A stretch of 64,000 nucleotides of DNA from Bog-473 sp963738135. GTDB lineage: Bacteria > Actinomycetota > Acidimicrobiia > Acidimicrobiales > RAAP-2. Each line of letters opens with the position of its first letter. The stretch's first letter is position 1. The position numbers were made by a program, and so were the translations under genes. Positions 26,440 to 35,017 of the stretch are shown here, piece after piece. The stretch spans positions 496,001-560,000 of the forward strand of contig CAVTVK010000001.1 of NCBI GenBank assembly GCA_963738135.1, written 5' to 3'. A model generated the notes under the pieces. That model was not told the origin of the DNA and made no database searches. It worked only from the letters and a program-made list of their open reading frames with translations.

Positions 26440-26627
26440 GGTCGATCGGAGAATCCGAGTTCAGCCGGGGGAATCTCGCTGTCGGTGAGAACGATGGCGT
26501 CCATCATGAAAAGTGCCGAATGCACGAAGACAAGGTCAGGGCGCAGCTTGAGTCGCACCGGCATCCCCCGCAAGAGCGCCTGTCGCACTTTGGGTCTTCC
26601 CTCAAGCTCCCCCACTTCGCCCTCCAC
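26436..26627 (-). CDS. Small protein (63 residues) of unknown function, coupled to GH2
   Basis: A GTG at 26627 opens a 63-codon frame whose TGA overlaps the GH2 GTG as GTGA, the same coupling seen between other real genes here. The protein has a basic first half (KVRQALLRG, VRLKLRPD) and a hydrophobic middle (LVFVHSALFMMDAIVL) that could be a single amphipathic or membrane segment. I do not recognise the family. It starts only 4 nt downstream of operator copy 7, with no ribosome-binding site, so a leaderless start is possible. Confidence 0.45.
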   Translation of the reverse strand: MEGEVGELEGRPKVRQALLRGMPVRLKLRPDLVFVHSALFMMDAIVLTDSEIPPAELGFSDRP

Positions 26628-26631
26628 GTAA

Positions 26632-26647
26632 TTGATCTCGATATCAA
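26632..26647. promoter_or_regulatory. Palindromic operator (copy 7) upstream of the GH2 operon
   Basis: TTGATCTCGATATCAA has 7-bp arms with one mismatch and extends to ATTGATCTCGATATCAAT over 18 bp. It lies immediately upstream of the 63-residue ORF and GH2 gene on the minus strand. Confidence 0.72.
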
Positions 26648-26700
26648 TTTACAGGAAGGGGTGGCGCCCCGCAGGTGGCACGCTGCTCAGCGCCCCAAGT

Positions 26701-26738
26701 CGGTACTTTACAGATTCTTTCCGAAGTGTAAAGTACCG
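26701..26738. promoter_or_regulatory. Inverted repeat, probable operator of the TetR/P450 operon
   Basis: CGGTACTTTACA (26701-26712) and its exact reverse complement TGTAAAGTACCG (26727-26738) are separated by 14 nt. There is no T-run, so it is not a typical terminator. It lies 128 nt upstream of the TetR gene at 26867 and between two divergent units, so an operator for that TetR is likely. Its sequence differs from the TGATAT family. Confidence 0.6.
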
Positions 26739-26866
26739 AGCATGAAGGTTCCACCCGCGCGAACAGTACCGAAGACCCAGGTCAGCGGCTCATTCGGTCA
26801 TGCTGCTGCGATGAGAGCCGCTACCCCCTTCTGGAGGGAGACCGTCGAAGTCAGGAATCCAAGGCA

Positions 26867-27448
26867 ATGACGACTGCCCTGGTATCGACTCCGGAGCGGA
26901 TCGTTGCTGCGGCTGCCGACCTCGCTCAGCAACAGGAATGGGAGCGTGTCTCCTACTCGGCGATCGCAGAGCGGGCAGGCATGTCACGACCCACTCTTTA
27001 CGCCTACTTCCCTTCCCGGCAGGAGCTGTACGAGCGTGTGCTGGCCACAGTCGCGGGTGACATCACGCATCGGGTGGTCTCGCGCGCCACAACAGCGAGA
27101 ACCGGAGCCGACTTCGTCGTCGAGATCACCGCCGCGTGCATCCTCGAATTCCGAGAGAATCCGACGACGTCGGCCATTGGCCTCGTCCGACCTGGCGGTG
27201 TGCTCGCCCCGAGTTCGCTAGCGGTCACCGCAAGCTTCCTCGGGCCCCTGGTTGAAAGGGAACCGCAACTCGAACCGCAACTCGAGGAGATCGCCGAGAC
27301 CCTGATCCGGTTCCTGCTCAGTTTCGTGATGTTCGAGTCCGATCGAACGAGCACGCCCCAAGCTCTCCGCGAGTACCTGCGACGCCGGCTGGTGCCAGCA
27401 CTCGGACTTGGAGATTCCAGCCACAACAACGGGACCGAGGACACATGA
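26867..27448 (+). CDS. TetR family transcriptional regulator
   Basis: This 193-residue protein has the N-terminal TetR helix-turn-helix (RIVAAAADLAQQQEWERVSYSAIAERAGMSRPTLYAYFPSRQELY split over residues ~10-55) and a C-terminal ligand domain. Its stop overlaps the ATG of the P450 gene as ATGA, so it heads the operon P450, DUF35, DUF35, thiolase-like x2, enoyl-CoA hydratase. The 26701-26738 inverted repeat upstream is its probable operator, implying autoregulation of the whole operon. Confidence 0.88.
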   Translation: MTTALVSTPERIVAAAADLAQQQEWERVSYSAIAERAGMSRPTLYAYFPSRQELYERVLATVAGDITHRVVSRATTARTGADFVVEITAACILEFRENPTTSAIGLVRPGGVLAPSSLAVTASFLGPLVEREPQLEPQLEEIAETLIRFLLSFVMFESDRTSTPQALREYLRRRLVPALGLGDSSHNNGTEDT

Positions 27449-28642
27449 CCACTATCGAAGACAGAATCGAGCTGATCAGTGGATTCTTCTGGGGTCGTGA
27501 TCCCCAAGAGGAACTGGCATGGCTTCGCGCCAATGCCCCCGTGTGGCGAGATCCCCAGAGCGGTGTCTGGGGCGTCGCCACCTACGACCTAGTGAAGTAC
27601 GTCTCCACCCACCCGGAGCTCTTCAGCAACACGGGCGGGATCCGACCGGAATACGGACCCACTCCCATGATGATCGACATGGACGACCCGGACCACTGGC
27701 AACGGCGTCGATTGGTGAACAAGGGCTTTACACCGAAGCGGGTACGGGACAAGGAGGCGATGATCCGGAGCATCGTTGACACGCTCATCGACAATGTCTG
27801 TGAACAGGGTGAGTGCGATCTGGTGACGGATATCGCCGCCTGGCTCCCTCTGATCGTGATCGCTGACGCCCTGGGGGTCGATCCCGCCGACCACGCAGAC
27901 CTCCTTCGATGGAGCGACGACATGTTGAGCTTTCTCGGCCAGGGCAACGACCAGTTGATGGTACGAGCCATGGATGCCGCCGCGGCTTACAACAAATACG
28001 CGCAATCGGTTATCGAGTCCCGCCGACGTGAGCCCAAGGACGACCTGATGAACATCTTGGTCCATGCCGAAGTCGATGGGAAGCGTCTCGACGACGCCGA
28101 GATCCTGCAGGAATCAATGCTCATCCTCAATGGAGGTGATGAGACCACGCGCCATGTCATCTCCGGGGGGGTCTACGAGTTACTCCGTGATCGCGATCAG
28201 TGGAACGCACTGCAGCAGAACAGAGAGCTGCTTCCTACCGCGGTCGAGGAGATGCTCCGGTGGGTGACGCCCATCAAGAACATGGCCCGTCTGGCAACGA
28301 CCGATGTGGAACTCGGCGGCCAGATGATCTCCGCCGGCGAGAAGGTCATTCTGCTCTATCCGTCAGCTAACCGCGATGAGGCCGTCTTCGAGGATGCATC
28401 CCGGTTCGACATCGCCCGCAGCCCAAATGAGCACGTCGCCTTCGGGTTCGGCGCTCACTTCTGCCTGGGTGCGAATCTCGCCCGCGTCGAGCTCCGGGTG
28501 GTGCTGGAGAAGCTCCTCGATCGACTTCCCGATCTCTCTCGCGGGGCCAGGCGCGCCCGAGAATCGAGCATCGAACTTTGTGAGCGGGTACGAAAGTCTT
28601 CCGGTCCGGTTCACTCCGACGGTGCCAGTTGGGAACGGCTGA
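27445..28642 (+). pseudogene. Cytochrome P450, apparent C-terminal frameshift
   Basis: About 399 residues. The I-helix reads LILNGGDETTRHVISGG, the K-helix ExxR is EEMLRW, and the heme loop FGFGAHFCLGANLARVE has the thiolate Cys at about residue 340. The frame runs on to 28683 with unrelated sequence, but a one-base shift near 28540 restores the usual P450 ending (LAGPGAPENRASNFVSGYES...) with a TGA at 28642, one base before the next gene's ATG. This indicates a base error or a recent mutation. P450s hydroxylate with O2 and ferredoxin; no ferredoxin gene is in the window. Confidence 0.85.
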
Positions 28643-28643
28643 C

Positions 28644-29120
28644 ATGGCCAGGGAGTCGGTCCGCAATCTGCTTCCGGATGTGACGGAGCCACTCGTCGTC
28701 ACGACGAAACTGGAGTTTCCGTACTCCCGAACCCTTGGACCGCTGCTCGGCGCTTTCGCCGCCGGGCTCCGGGACGGGCGATTGCTTGCCAGTCGCACCG
28801 TCGACGGAAGGGTCCAACTCCCGCCGCTGGAATACGACCCGCTGACCGGGATGTCGGTGGAGGCCGATCTCGTGGATGTAGGTCCCGGCGGCAGCGTCAT
28901 GTCCTGGACATGGGTGCCGAATCCGACGGAGCGACAGCCTTACGATCGAGCTTTCGCGTTCGCCCTGATCAAGGTGGACGGCGCGGACACCTCACTGGTC
29001 CATGTGCTCACTGCTGAGTCACCCGACGAGATCTCCACGGGCATGCGCGTCCGACCGCGGTGGAGGGCCGAGCGCCTCGGCCGGATCACCGACATCGAAG
29101 GATGGGAGGCCGACGCATGA
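28644..29120 (+). CDS. DUF35 OB-fold protein, cysteine-free (first of pair)
   Basis: This 158-residue protein has the DUF35 layout: a helix and ribbon region (FAAGLRDGRLLASRTVDGRV) then the OB-fold (VEADLVDVGPGGSVMSWTWV, YDRAFAFALIKVDGADTSLVHVL, GMRVRPRWR). The ribbon lacks all four zinc cysteines. DUF35 proteins pair with thiolase-like partners; in mycobacterial sterol catabolism a DUF35 domain is needed for the Ltp2 retro-aldolase. The ATG follows the corrected P450 stop by one base, and the stop overlaps the next gene as ATGA. Confidence 0.8.
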   Translation: MARESVRNLLPDVTEPLVVTTKLEFPYSRTLGPLLGAFAAGLRDGRLLASRTVDGRVQLPPLEYDPLTGMSVEADLVDVGPGGSVMSWTWVPNPTERQPYDRAFAFALIKVDGADTSLVHVLTAESPDEISTGMRVRPRWRAERLGRITDIEGWEADA

Positions 29121-29653
29121 GCGCCGAATCGAAGCAACACCTGGTCATGGACGACTTCATCTCACTGACCTATCAGGAGGAACTGACTCCGACGCTGCAA
29201 CGGTTCGGTGAGCACCTCCTCGCGGGTCGGATCGTTGGACACCGAAGCCCCTCGGGGAATGTCTATGTCCCAGGCCGAGGCTATGACCCGCTGACACTTG
29301 ACCTCACGACTGACGACGACGAGGTACAGGTCGCAGACACCGGCACCCTGACGGCCTTTACCGTCATCACGCCCATCCAGTATTACGGGCAGCAGGAAAC
29401 CCAACCTTTTGTGATGGGTTCGGTCGTATTCGATGGCGCGTCGAACGCCATCGCGCAGCAGCGCATCCACATATCCCACGAAGAGGTTCGCTCCGGATTG
29501 CGCGTGCGGAGTATCTGGAAATCGGTCGGTGACCGAAGCCTCGTCGGCATGAGCAACCGTTGGTGGGGTGGTCTCGAATGCGCCATTGCCGGCTTCGAGC
29601 CGACCGGAGAGCCTGACGTCGCAGAAGAATGGGTCAAGGAGCACATGTTCTGA
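29117..29653 (+). CDS. DUF35 OB-fold protein, cysteine-free (second of pair)
   Basis: This 178-residue protein shares the layout of the preceding one: FGEHLLAGRIVGHRSPSGNVYVPGRGYDPLT in the ribbon region without cysteines, then the OB-fold (VADTGTLTAFTVITPIQY, PFVMGSVVFDGASNAI, VRSGLRVRSIWK). A C-terminal tail of about 25 residues follows. The ATG at 29117 overlaps the previous stop (ATGA), and its stop overlaps the thiolase-like start (TGATG). Two different DUF35 proteins next to two thiolase-like genes suggest a multi-subunit complex. Confidence 0.8.
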   Translation: MSAESKQHLVMDDFISLTYQEELTPTLQRFGEHLLAGRIVGHRSPSGNVYVPGRGYDPLTLDLTTDDDEVQVADTGTLTAFTVITPIQYYGQQETQPFVMGSVVFDGASNAIAQQRIHISHEEVRSGLRVRSIWKSVGDRSLVGMSNRWWGGLECAIAGFEPTGEPDVAEEWVKEHMF

Positions 29654-30720
29654 TGCCGAGCCCGACCGATATCGCCATTGTGGCAACAGCCCAGACACCC
29701 ACCATCCGTTCGGTGCCGGAAAATGAGGTACAGCTGCTTGTACCAATCGTGAACGCGGCGCTCGAGCAGGCCGGGATCACACGCAAGGAAGTCGGCTTCA
29801 CCTGCGCCGGGAGCTGCGACTATCTGACGGGCGGGCCGTTTGCCTTCGTCCGGAACCTGGAGGCGGCCGGCGGGTGGCCACCGATCTCCGAGTCTCACGT
29901 GGAGATGGATGGGGCGTGGGCGTTGTACGAAGCCTGGGTTCGCCTCATGCACGGTGACATCGACGTGGCGCTCGTGTTCGCTTCGGGAAAATCCTCGCCG
30001 TCGAATCCCGCCGCGCTGTGGCCGCAGCAACTCGACCCCTACTTTCTCTCTCCACTGGGGTTCGATCCGGTGTCGTACGCCGGGATTCAGGCTCGGCTGC
30101 TGCTCGACTCGGGTAAGGCAACCGAACGCGACTTCGCAACCATCGTCGCTCGCAGCAGAAGGAACGCAGTGAGCAACCCCAACGCCCAACTGCGGGGTGA
30201 GTACGACGTCGACTCCCTGCTTGCCGAGCCCTACTTTGCTTCGCCGCTGCGCAAACACGATCTGCCTCCGATAGGCGATGCCGCGGCCGTCGTGGTGCTC
30301 GCCCGCGGTGCACGTGCCTCCGAGTTGGCAGAGCGGCCGGCGTGGATCAAAGGCATGGACCACCGACTCGAGCCCCATCAACCGGGGTTTCGAGATTTGA
30401 CGTCCTCGTCATCGACAATGATGGCAGCGCGCAAGGCTGGCTACGACGGTGGTGCCGTGGATGTCGTTGAACTGTCGGCCATCTTCAGCCCGCAAGAAAT
30501 CATCCTGCGTGATGCCCTTGGGGTGCCCGGAGACACCGATATCAACCCTTCGGGTGGCGCACTCTGTGCGAACGCGATCATGGCCGAAGGATTGATCCGG
30601 GTCATTGAGGCGGCGAACCGGATAATGGATGGATCGGCGGACCGGGCATTGGCTCACGCCACAAACGGACAGGGGCTCCAGCACAACCTTGTGGCCCTGC
30701 TCGACTCGAGGGGGAACTGA
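29653..30720 (+). CDS. Thiolase-like protein lacking the nucleophilic Cys (Ltp2-like)
   Basis: This 355-residue protein has the thiolase fold: IAIVATAQTPTIRSVPENE at the N-terminus, NPSGGALCANAIMAEGLIRVIEAANRI and ATNGQGLQHN at the C-terminus. At the usual nucleophile position (after the first conserved strand) the sequence is SHVEMDGAWALYEAW, so no Cys is present. Thiolase-fold proteins without this Cys include the Ltp2 type retro-aldolases of sterol side-chain degradation, which work with DUF35 partners; that role is inferred here. It is translationally coupled at both ends by TGATG. Confidence 0.8.
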   Translation: MPSPTDIAIVATAQTPTIRSVPENEVQLLVPIVNAALEQAGITRKEVGFTCAGSCDYLTGGPFAFVRNLEAAGGWPPISESHVEMDGAWALYEAWVRLMHGDIDVALVFASGKSSPSNPAALWPQQLDPYFLSPLGFDPVSYAGIQARLLLDSGKATERDFATIVARSRRNAVSNPNAQLRGEYDVDSLLAEPYFASPLRKHDLPPIGDAAAVVVLARGARASELAERPAWIKGMDHRLEPHQPGFRDLTSSSSTMMAARKAGYDGGAVDVVELSAIFSPQEIILRDALGVPGDTDINPSGGALCANAIMAEGLIRVIEAANRIMDGSADRALAHATNGQGLQHNLVALLDSRGN

Positions 30721-31865
30721 TGGCCGAGCGTTGTGCTGTCGCCGGGGTCGGCCAGACACATCACAAAAAGCGGCGCGATGACGTGTCGATGGTCGGCCTC
30801 GTTCGCGAGGCGGCTGAGCGCGCCCTCGAAGACGCCGGGTGTGATTGGTCGGGCATCGATGCTCTCGTGATCGGAAAGGCCCCCGACGCCTTCGAGGGGA
30901 TCATTCAGCCAGAGCTGTTCCTCGCCGACGCACTCGGTGCCGCCGGCAAGCCGATGCTGCGCGTACACACTGCTGGCAGTGTCGGCGGCTCAACGTTCAT
31001 TGCCGCTTCGCACCTCATCCAGTCCGGCGTCCACGAACGGGTCCTCGCTCTTGCGTGGGAGAAGCAGTCCGAGGGTGATGCCCAGTGGGGTCTCTCGAGC
31101 GGGCAGAGCGGCGGCGCCGGCGCCGGCGGTACGTTCGCCCCGTGGGTGCGGCAGTACATCCGCGACTCTTCCGCTCCGGATTACATCGGCTGGATGGTGG
31201 CGGTCAAGGACCGGCTGAATGCGCTGAAGAACCCATATGCCCACCTCAAGCTCCCGGACATCACGATCGACAAGGTCAAGGAATCGGCCATGCTGTGGGA
31301 ACCCATTCGATTCTTGGAATCGTGTCCTTCGTCGGATGGTGCCGCGGCCGCCGTACTGACCACGGAACGCGGAGCTGCACAATCGCCGAGAAGGCCCGCA
31401 TGGGTTGTCAGCACCGCCATGCGGAGCGAGCTCAGCCAGTTCCCCGGGCGCGACGCGGTGAGGCCACTGGCCGGGGTCGAATGTGCCCGAGACGTGTTCA
31501 GCCAGGCAGGCATCACGAATCCGGTCAGGGACATCGATGTCGCTGAGCTCTACGTCCCGTTCAGCTGGTACGAGCCCATGTGGCTCGAGGGCCACGAGAT
31601 CGCCGAACCCGGGCAGGGTTGGATGATGGTTGACAACGGCGACACGGAGATGACGGGCAGCTTCCCGGTGAACCCGAGCGGCGGCGTCCTGTCATCAAAT
31701 CCGATCGGTGCGTCAGGGATGCTCCGGTTCATTGAAGCTGCCAATCAGGTGCGCGGAGAAGCCGGGGAACACCAGGTCGACGGGGCCCGCACGGCGTTGG
31801 CCCAGGCATATGGCGGCGCCGCTCAATACTTCGCGATGGGCGTCTTACGCTCGGCGAAGCCCTGA
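30720..31865 (+). CDS. Thiolase-like protein (acetyl-CoA acetyltransferase family)
   Basis: This 381-residue protein starts CAVAGVGQTHHKKRRDDVSM and ends with NPSGGVLSSNPIGASGMLRFIEAANQVRG and AQAYGGAAQYFAMGVL, typical of thiolase-like lipid-transfer family proteins. The nucleophile region reads RVHTAGSVGGSTFIAASH, with no Cys in the usual place. It likely forms a heteromer with the preceding thiolase-like protein and the two DUF35 proteins. It overlaps the previous gene as TGATG and is 36 nt from the enoyl-CoA hydratase. Confidence 0.8.
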   Translation: MAERCAVAGVGQTHHKKRRDDVSMVGLVREAAERALEDAGCDWSGIDALVIGKAPDAFEGIIQPELFLADALGAAGKPMLRVHTAGSVGGSTFIAASHLIQSGVHERVLALAWEKQSEGDAQWGLSSGQSGGAGAGGTFAPWVRQYIRDSSAPDYIGWMVAVKDRLNALKNPYAHLKLPDITIDKVKESAMLWEPIRFLESCPSSDGAAAAVLTTERGAAQSPRRPAWVVSTAMRSELSQFPGRDAVRPLAGVECARDVFSQAGITNPVRDIDVAELYVPFSWYEPMWLEGHEIAEPGQGWMMVDNGDTEMTGSFPVNPSGGVLSSNPIGASGMLRFIEAANQVRGEAGEHQVDGARTALAQAYGGAAQYFAMGVLRSAKP

Positions 31866-31901
31866 TCGAAGCATCGCGAACCCGACTACGAGGAGGACGC
31901 C

Positions 31902-32699
31902 GTGCCACAGGTGATCGTCGACCGCGACGGCCCGATCATGCAACTCACACTGAACCGTCCGAAACGGCTCAACGCGATCACCAGCACGATGTTGGCACTC
32001 ATGGTCGACGCCTGTGCCGAGGCCAGCGCCGATGACGCCATTCGCTGCATCGTCCTCACGGGCGCCAACGGCAACTTCTCGGCAGGGGCCGACCTCAGAG
32101 CGATGGCTGGGGACGTTGACGATGAAGGCGCCCTGGATCTGGCCCAGCGGCGGATCAGCGACCCCAGGTACGTGGAGCGGGGTTTCCTGAAGATAGGGCG
32201 CCCATCCAAACCGATCATCGCCGCCGTCGAAGGCGTGTGCATCGCTGGCGGTATGGAACTCCTCCTCGGTGCCGATATTCGTGTGGCCGGCCGCAGCGCA
32301 CGCTTCGGCCTGTCCGAAGCTCGGTGGTCGCTCTACCCCAATATGGGTTCCGCGGTCCGGCTCCCCCGCCAGATCCCCTACACGAAGGCGGCCGAGATCC
32401 TGTTGACGGGCAAGCATTTCTCAACGGAGGAAGCTGAGCGCACCGGACTCATCGGGACGATCGTGGAGGACGGCCACGCCCTCAGGACAGCACGTGAGAT
32501 CGCTGACCAGATCTGTGCCAACGGTCCATTGGCGGTCGAAGCGATCCTGACGACCATCCGGGAGTCCTCAGGCCTGACCGAGGACGAGGCGTTTGGGCGG
32601 GAGCTGGAGCGGAGCCGGGCCGTGTTCGCCTCCGAGGACGCGAAGGAAGGGCCCAAGGCCTTCGCTGAAAAGAGGACGCCTCACTTCCAGCGCCGCTGA
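31902..32699 (+). CDS. Enoyl-CoA hydratase/isomerase family protein
   Basis: This 265-residue crotonase-fold protein shows MQLTLNRPKRLNAITSTML, CIVLTGANGNFSAGADLRAM and KPIIAAVEGVCIAGGMELLLGADIRVAG, followed by FGLSEARWSLYPNMGSAVRL. It likely hydrates an enoyl-CoA made by an ACAD. The GTG start is preceded by GAGGAGG at 6 nt, a strong ribosome-binding site. It is the last gene of the operon that begins at the TetR at 26867. Confidence 0.88.
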   Translation: MPQVIVDRDGPIMQLTLNRPKRLNAITSTMLALMVDACAEASADDAIRCIVLTGANGNFSAGADLRAMAGDVDDEGALDLAQRRISDPRYVERGFLKIGRPSKPIIAAVEGVCIAGGMELLLGADIRVAGRSARFGLSEARWSLYPNMGSAVRLPRQIPYTKAAEILLTGKHFSTEEAERTGLIGTIVEDGHALRTAREIADQICANGPLAVEAILTTIRESSGLTEDEAFGRELERSRAVFASEDAKEGPKAFAEKRTPHFQRR

Positions 32700-32767
32700 C
32701 ACGAAGGCCGGGTCAAAGAGGCCCGACCAATCATCCCCTCGCCCGGATACCTGATTCCTACTTCGAC

Positions 32768-32789
32768 TAGATATCGATATCGATGTCAT
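32768..32789. promoter_or_regulatory. Palindromic operator (copy 8), two overlapping registers, upstream of fused ACAD
   Basis: TAGATATCGATATCGA (32768-32783) and TCGATATCGATGTCAT (32774-32789) overlap. The second reaches into CATAAT (32787-32792), which ends 6 nt before the ATG at 32799, so a leaderless start under direct operator control is likely. The rest of 32700-32798 shows nothing. Confidence 0.7.
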
Positions 32790-32798
32790 AATGGGGAC

Positions 32799-34979
32799 AT
32801 GCCGCCCGGGATCGGGACGAACCCTCAGCAGCCCCAGTTGGCGGAGGCAGCGGAGCTGGAACTGCTGCGGGATACAGCCAAGAAGATGTTCGCAGCTGAG
32901 CCGTCCCTCGAGACGCTGGGCGAAGCTGGATTCCTCGCCCTGCTCACCCCGGAGAGCCTTGGTGGAGCAGGCTGGCGACCGGCCGAGGCGTGCATCGTCG
33001 GCCAGGAGGCAGGGCACGCTCTGACCGGATTGCCTTGGGCGTCGAATCTCGTGGCCGCGGCTGCTCTCGCAGGGGACCCTCGCTGGCACGAGACCGCGGT
33101 GTCCCTGATGGAGGGCCGCGTCGCAGCGTCGCTGGCCAGCCGTGATCGTCTGGTCATCGACGACCGAACCGGACGCGCCTCCGGTCGGGTGCCCGTTTCA
33201 GGGGATCGTCAAGCAACCATCCTTCTCTTCTTGGGCGAGTCTGGGAATCCACTGGTGGTCGATGGCCAGGCAGAAGCCATTGCCTTCCAAGCATCAACCT
33301 CAGTGGACACCACCCGGCCCACGTCGACCGCCGTGCTGCGGGACACCGTCGCTCATGACGTCGTCGGCGCGGACGGTTCGCTGCTCGAGGACGCTGCCGT
33401 GGTCCTGGCCTGCGCCGATTCGCTCGGAGCCCTCTCGGCAGCGACGGCGCTCGTCAAAGGGCACCTCGAAGGCCGGTTTGCGTTTGAGCGTCCACTTGCC
33501 AGTTTCCAGGTCATCCAGCACCGCCTGGCCGATCTGGCCATCCTGGAAGCCGCGTGCTCCGCCGTGCTCAGGCACGCTGCGGGTCTCCTCTCGTCGAGAC
33601 GCGAAGGCCAGCAGAGAGCCGTCGCCGCGGCACACTCGTACTTCCAGCGTCACGTGCCACAAGCGATCGACGATTGCATCCAGCTCGCCGGGGGCATCGG
33701 CTTCACCTGGGAGTTCCCGCTACACCACGCCATGCGCAGAAGCGTCGCTAACAGCTTCGCCCTGTGCTCCCCTCGGAGTTCGGTCCCTGATGTGCAATTG
33801 GCCCCCGACGTGGAAGTCGTCGGGGGAGACGGGTTCCGGGCCCGCGCCCGGAAGGTCATCGAAGAGCACGCCCCATTCGAAATGCGCGAGGGCCATCGGG
33901 CCCCGACGAGCGCCCTGGAAGAGTCGGCTCTACGGACGTGGTACCACACGCTCTATGAGCACGGACTGATCGGTGCGTCGTGGCCGGAACAATGGGGTGG
34001 TGACCCTGGGCACCACCCAGTCCACGAGCTCATCGTGAAGGAAGAGCTGATTCGGGCCCGAGCGCCGCGTCCGATCGATCAGGTCCAACTGGCGAGTCAC
34101 GTGATCCTGCATTTCGGCAACGACGCGCAGCGGACGAAATACCTGCCTCGGATCCGGGCGGTCGAGGACATCTGGTGCCAGCTCTTCAGCGAGCCCGACT
34201 GTGGGAGCGACCTGGCAGGCATCAAGTCCCGCGCCGAGCTGCGGAGCGACGGTCGGTGGGCCTTGAGCGGACAAAAGACCTGGACCACCGATGGACACTG
34301 GGCCCAGATGGGTCTTGCGTTGCTCAGAACCTCGACCGAGATACGCCGACACGCCGGTCTCACCGCATTTCTGGTGCCGATGGATAGTCCAGGACTCGAG
34401 GTGCGACCGAAGATGACGATCGGGGGGGCCTACGAGTTCAACGATGTGTTCCTCGATGGGGTCGTTCTCGAACCGGAGCAGGTCATCGGAACAGTGGGCA
34501 ACGGGTGGGCTGTGGCAATGTCCGGCCTCGAGGTGGAGCGCTTCGGTGTGGGCGGCGACGTCTTGCTGCTCGATCTGCTCCTGGCCGACCTCGTCGGCGT
34601 CGCCCGGTCCGTCGTCGTCGTCGATGGAGTCTCGATCCTCGACAGGCTCGACGTGCGCCAGGAGATTGCGGCCCTCGGATCGGAAGCTTCGGCGGCTCGG
34701 GCCTTCGTGACAGACCATGTCGATCGGGCGTTGCGCAACCAAGATGTACCCGCCGACGCAGCGATCGCCAAGGCGCTGTACTCGGAGGCCTATAACGCGA
34801 TCGCGAGATACGGTGCTGAACTCGTCACGGCGTACTCCCCCGTGCCCGAGAACGTGGAGGCCGAGGCCCAGCGCCTGGTCGACGCCTGGCTCTGGTCGCG
34901 GGCGCTGACGATTTCGGGCGGCAGCTCGGAGATCATGCGCAACATCATCGCCAAGCGACGCCTGCAACTGCCGCAGTAG
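32799..34979 (+). CDS. Tandem (two-module) acyl-CoA dehydrogenase fusion
   Basis: This 726-residue protein contains two ACAD modules in a row. Module 1 (about 1-330) has AEPSLETLGEAGFLALLTPESLGGAG and the helical RFAFERPLASFQVIQHRLADLAILEAACSAV with CIQLAGGIGFTWEFPLHHAMRR, and looks like the short partner type. Module 2 (about 340-726) is a full ACAD with SWPEQWGGDPG, CQLFSEPDCGSDLAGIKSRA, GQKTWTTDGHWAQMG and SGGSSEIMRNIIAKRRLQL. It resembles a FadE alpha-beta pair made as one chain. The ATG lies 6 nt after a CATAAT -10 with no ribosome-binding site. Confidence 0.88.
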   Translation: MPPGIGTNPQQPQLAEAAELELLRDTAKKMFAAEPSLETLGEAGFLALLTPESLGGAGWRPAEACIVGQEAGHALTGLPWASNLVAAAALAGDPRWHETAVSLMEGRVAASLASRDRLVIDDRTGRASGRVPVSGDRQATILLFLGESGNPLVVDGQAEAIAFQASTSVDTTRPTSTAVLRDTVAHDVVGADGSLLEDAAVVLACADSLGALSAATALVKGHLEGRFAFERPLASFQVIQHRLADLAILEAACSAVLRHAAGLLSSRREGQQRAVAAAHSYFQRHVPQAIDDCIQLAGGIGFTWEFPLHHAMRRSVANSFALCSPRSSVPDVQLAPDVEVVGGDGFRARARKVIEEHAPFEMREGHRAPTSALEESALRTWYHTLYEHGLIGASWPEQWGGDPGHHPVHELIVKEELIRARAPRPIDQVQLASHVILHFGNDAQRTKYLPRIRAVEDIWCQLFSEPDCGSDLAGIKSRAELRSDGRWALSGQKTWTTDGHWAQMGLALLRTSTEIRRHAGLTAFLVPMDSPGLEVRPKMTIGGAYEFNDVFLDGVVLEPEQVIGTVGNGWAVAMSGLEVERFGVGGDVLLLDLLLADLVGVARSVVVVDGVSILDRLDVRQEIAALGSEASAARAFVTDHVDRALRNQDVPADAAIAKALYSEAYNAIARYGAELVTAYSPVPENVEAEAQRLVDAWLWSRALTISGGSSEIMRNIIAKRRLQLPQ

Positions 34980-35017
34980 AACGCTCCTGGGCGCCTCCGT
35001 CGCCGATGGTGCCGCCG

